Assembly (NCBI GenBank): GCA_013306675.1
Contig: JABLUY010000170.1
Coordinates: forward strand, 21,719-85,718
Direction of reading: 5' to 3'
Source of the DNA: Thraustochytrium sp. TN22
Taxonomy: Eukaryota > Sar > Bigyra > Thraustochytrida > Thraustochytriidae
DNA: 64,000 nt
In this document: positions 63,897 to 64,000 of the stretch, piece after piece
Layout: every line of letters starts with the position of its first letter
How positions within the stretch are numbered: the stretch's first letter is position 1
Notes under the pieces: generated by a model
The model's database searches: none
Told to the model about the DNA's origin: nothing
Seen by the model: only the letters and a program-made list of their open reading frames with translations
Position numbers and translations under genes: made by a program

Positions 63897-64000
63897 GGCT
63901 GGCGCTCGCCGCGTGCTTCGCGCGGCAGCCAGGAGCCGCTGTGCGCGCCGCCGGGGCGCACCGCGCCCGCCGCCGCCGCCCGCGCCGCCGCCGCCGCCGC
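63897..64000. promoter_or_regulatory. 5' flank of the AIG1-type GTPase gene, CCG-rich
   Basis: The last 100 bases contain CCG repeats (about 63964-64000) like those at other 5' ends in the window. They are cut by the window edge. Confidence 0.35.

Overview
The window is nuclear DNA of a GC-rich, gene-dense microbial eukaryote. It encodes core eukaryotic machinery: exocyst SEC3, SEC61 gamma, GPI-anchor enzymes PIG-G and PIG-Q, alkaline ceramidase, SKI2, DNA2 and the diphthamide enzyme DPH6. Three genes show short GT-AG introns (63-69 nt in both copies of a CCDC28-like gene, 201 nt in a short-chain dehydrogenase). DUF4116 repeat arrays and an EF-hand CaCA exchanger fit a stramenopile-like or other algal/protist lineage, but no marker here names the species. 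No plastid, rRNA, tRNA, CRISPR or bacterial operon features were seen. Most genes are single-exon and are packed head-to-head or tail-to-tail.

Layout. 0-15 kb: UBA-PUB-UBX protein (-), DPH6 (+), PIG-G (-), an unrecognised coiled-coil protein with visibly lower GC (-), EF-hand cation/Ca2+ exchanger (+), HSL-type alpha/beta hydrolase (+), alkaline ceramidase (-). 15-34 kb: SEC3 followed by a recently rearranged tandem array. The array holds three copies of a large gene with the order degenerate J domain, dynamin-type GTPase, helical stalk, DUF4116 repeats; two copies of a CCDC28-like gene; and a displaced 3' fragment of SEC3. 34-52.5 kb: DNA2 (-), ankyrin protein (+), SDR (+), SEC61G (+), PIG-Q (-), YqaJ-type nuclease (+), SKI2 (-). 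52.5-55 kb: a 2.6 kb low-complexity region with no supportable gene. 55-64 kb: a 77-residue acidic/basic protein (+), a triple-SH3 scaffold (-), two tandem membrane-anchored GFA/DUF6151-like zinc proteins (-), and a BTB-like/AIG1-type GTPase ending in a CaaX box (-).

The most unusual content is the 18.9-32.8 kb array. Its three paralogues share a nearly identical GTPase half but carry 7, about 26 and 13 DUF4116 units. The middle copy holds an essentially perfect 8 x 75 bp coding minisatellite and a Pro-to-Leu change in the GTPase G3 motif, and its 3' flank is fused to a duplicated piece of SEC3. The pattern is that of a rapidly diversifying locus, as expected for a recognition, defence or membrane-remodelling GTPase family; the function itself is inference. 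Local tandem duplications that capture gene 3' ends recur elsewhere in the window (516 bp near 55.2-56.2 kb, 122 bp near 60.4-60.6 kb).
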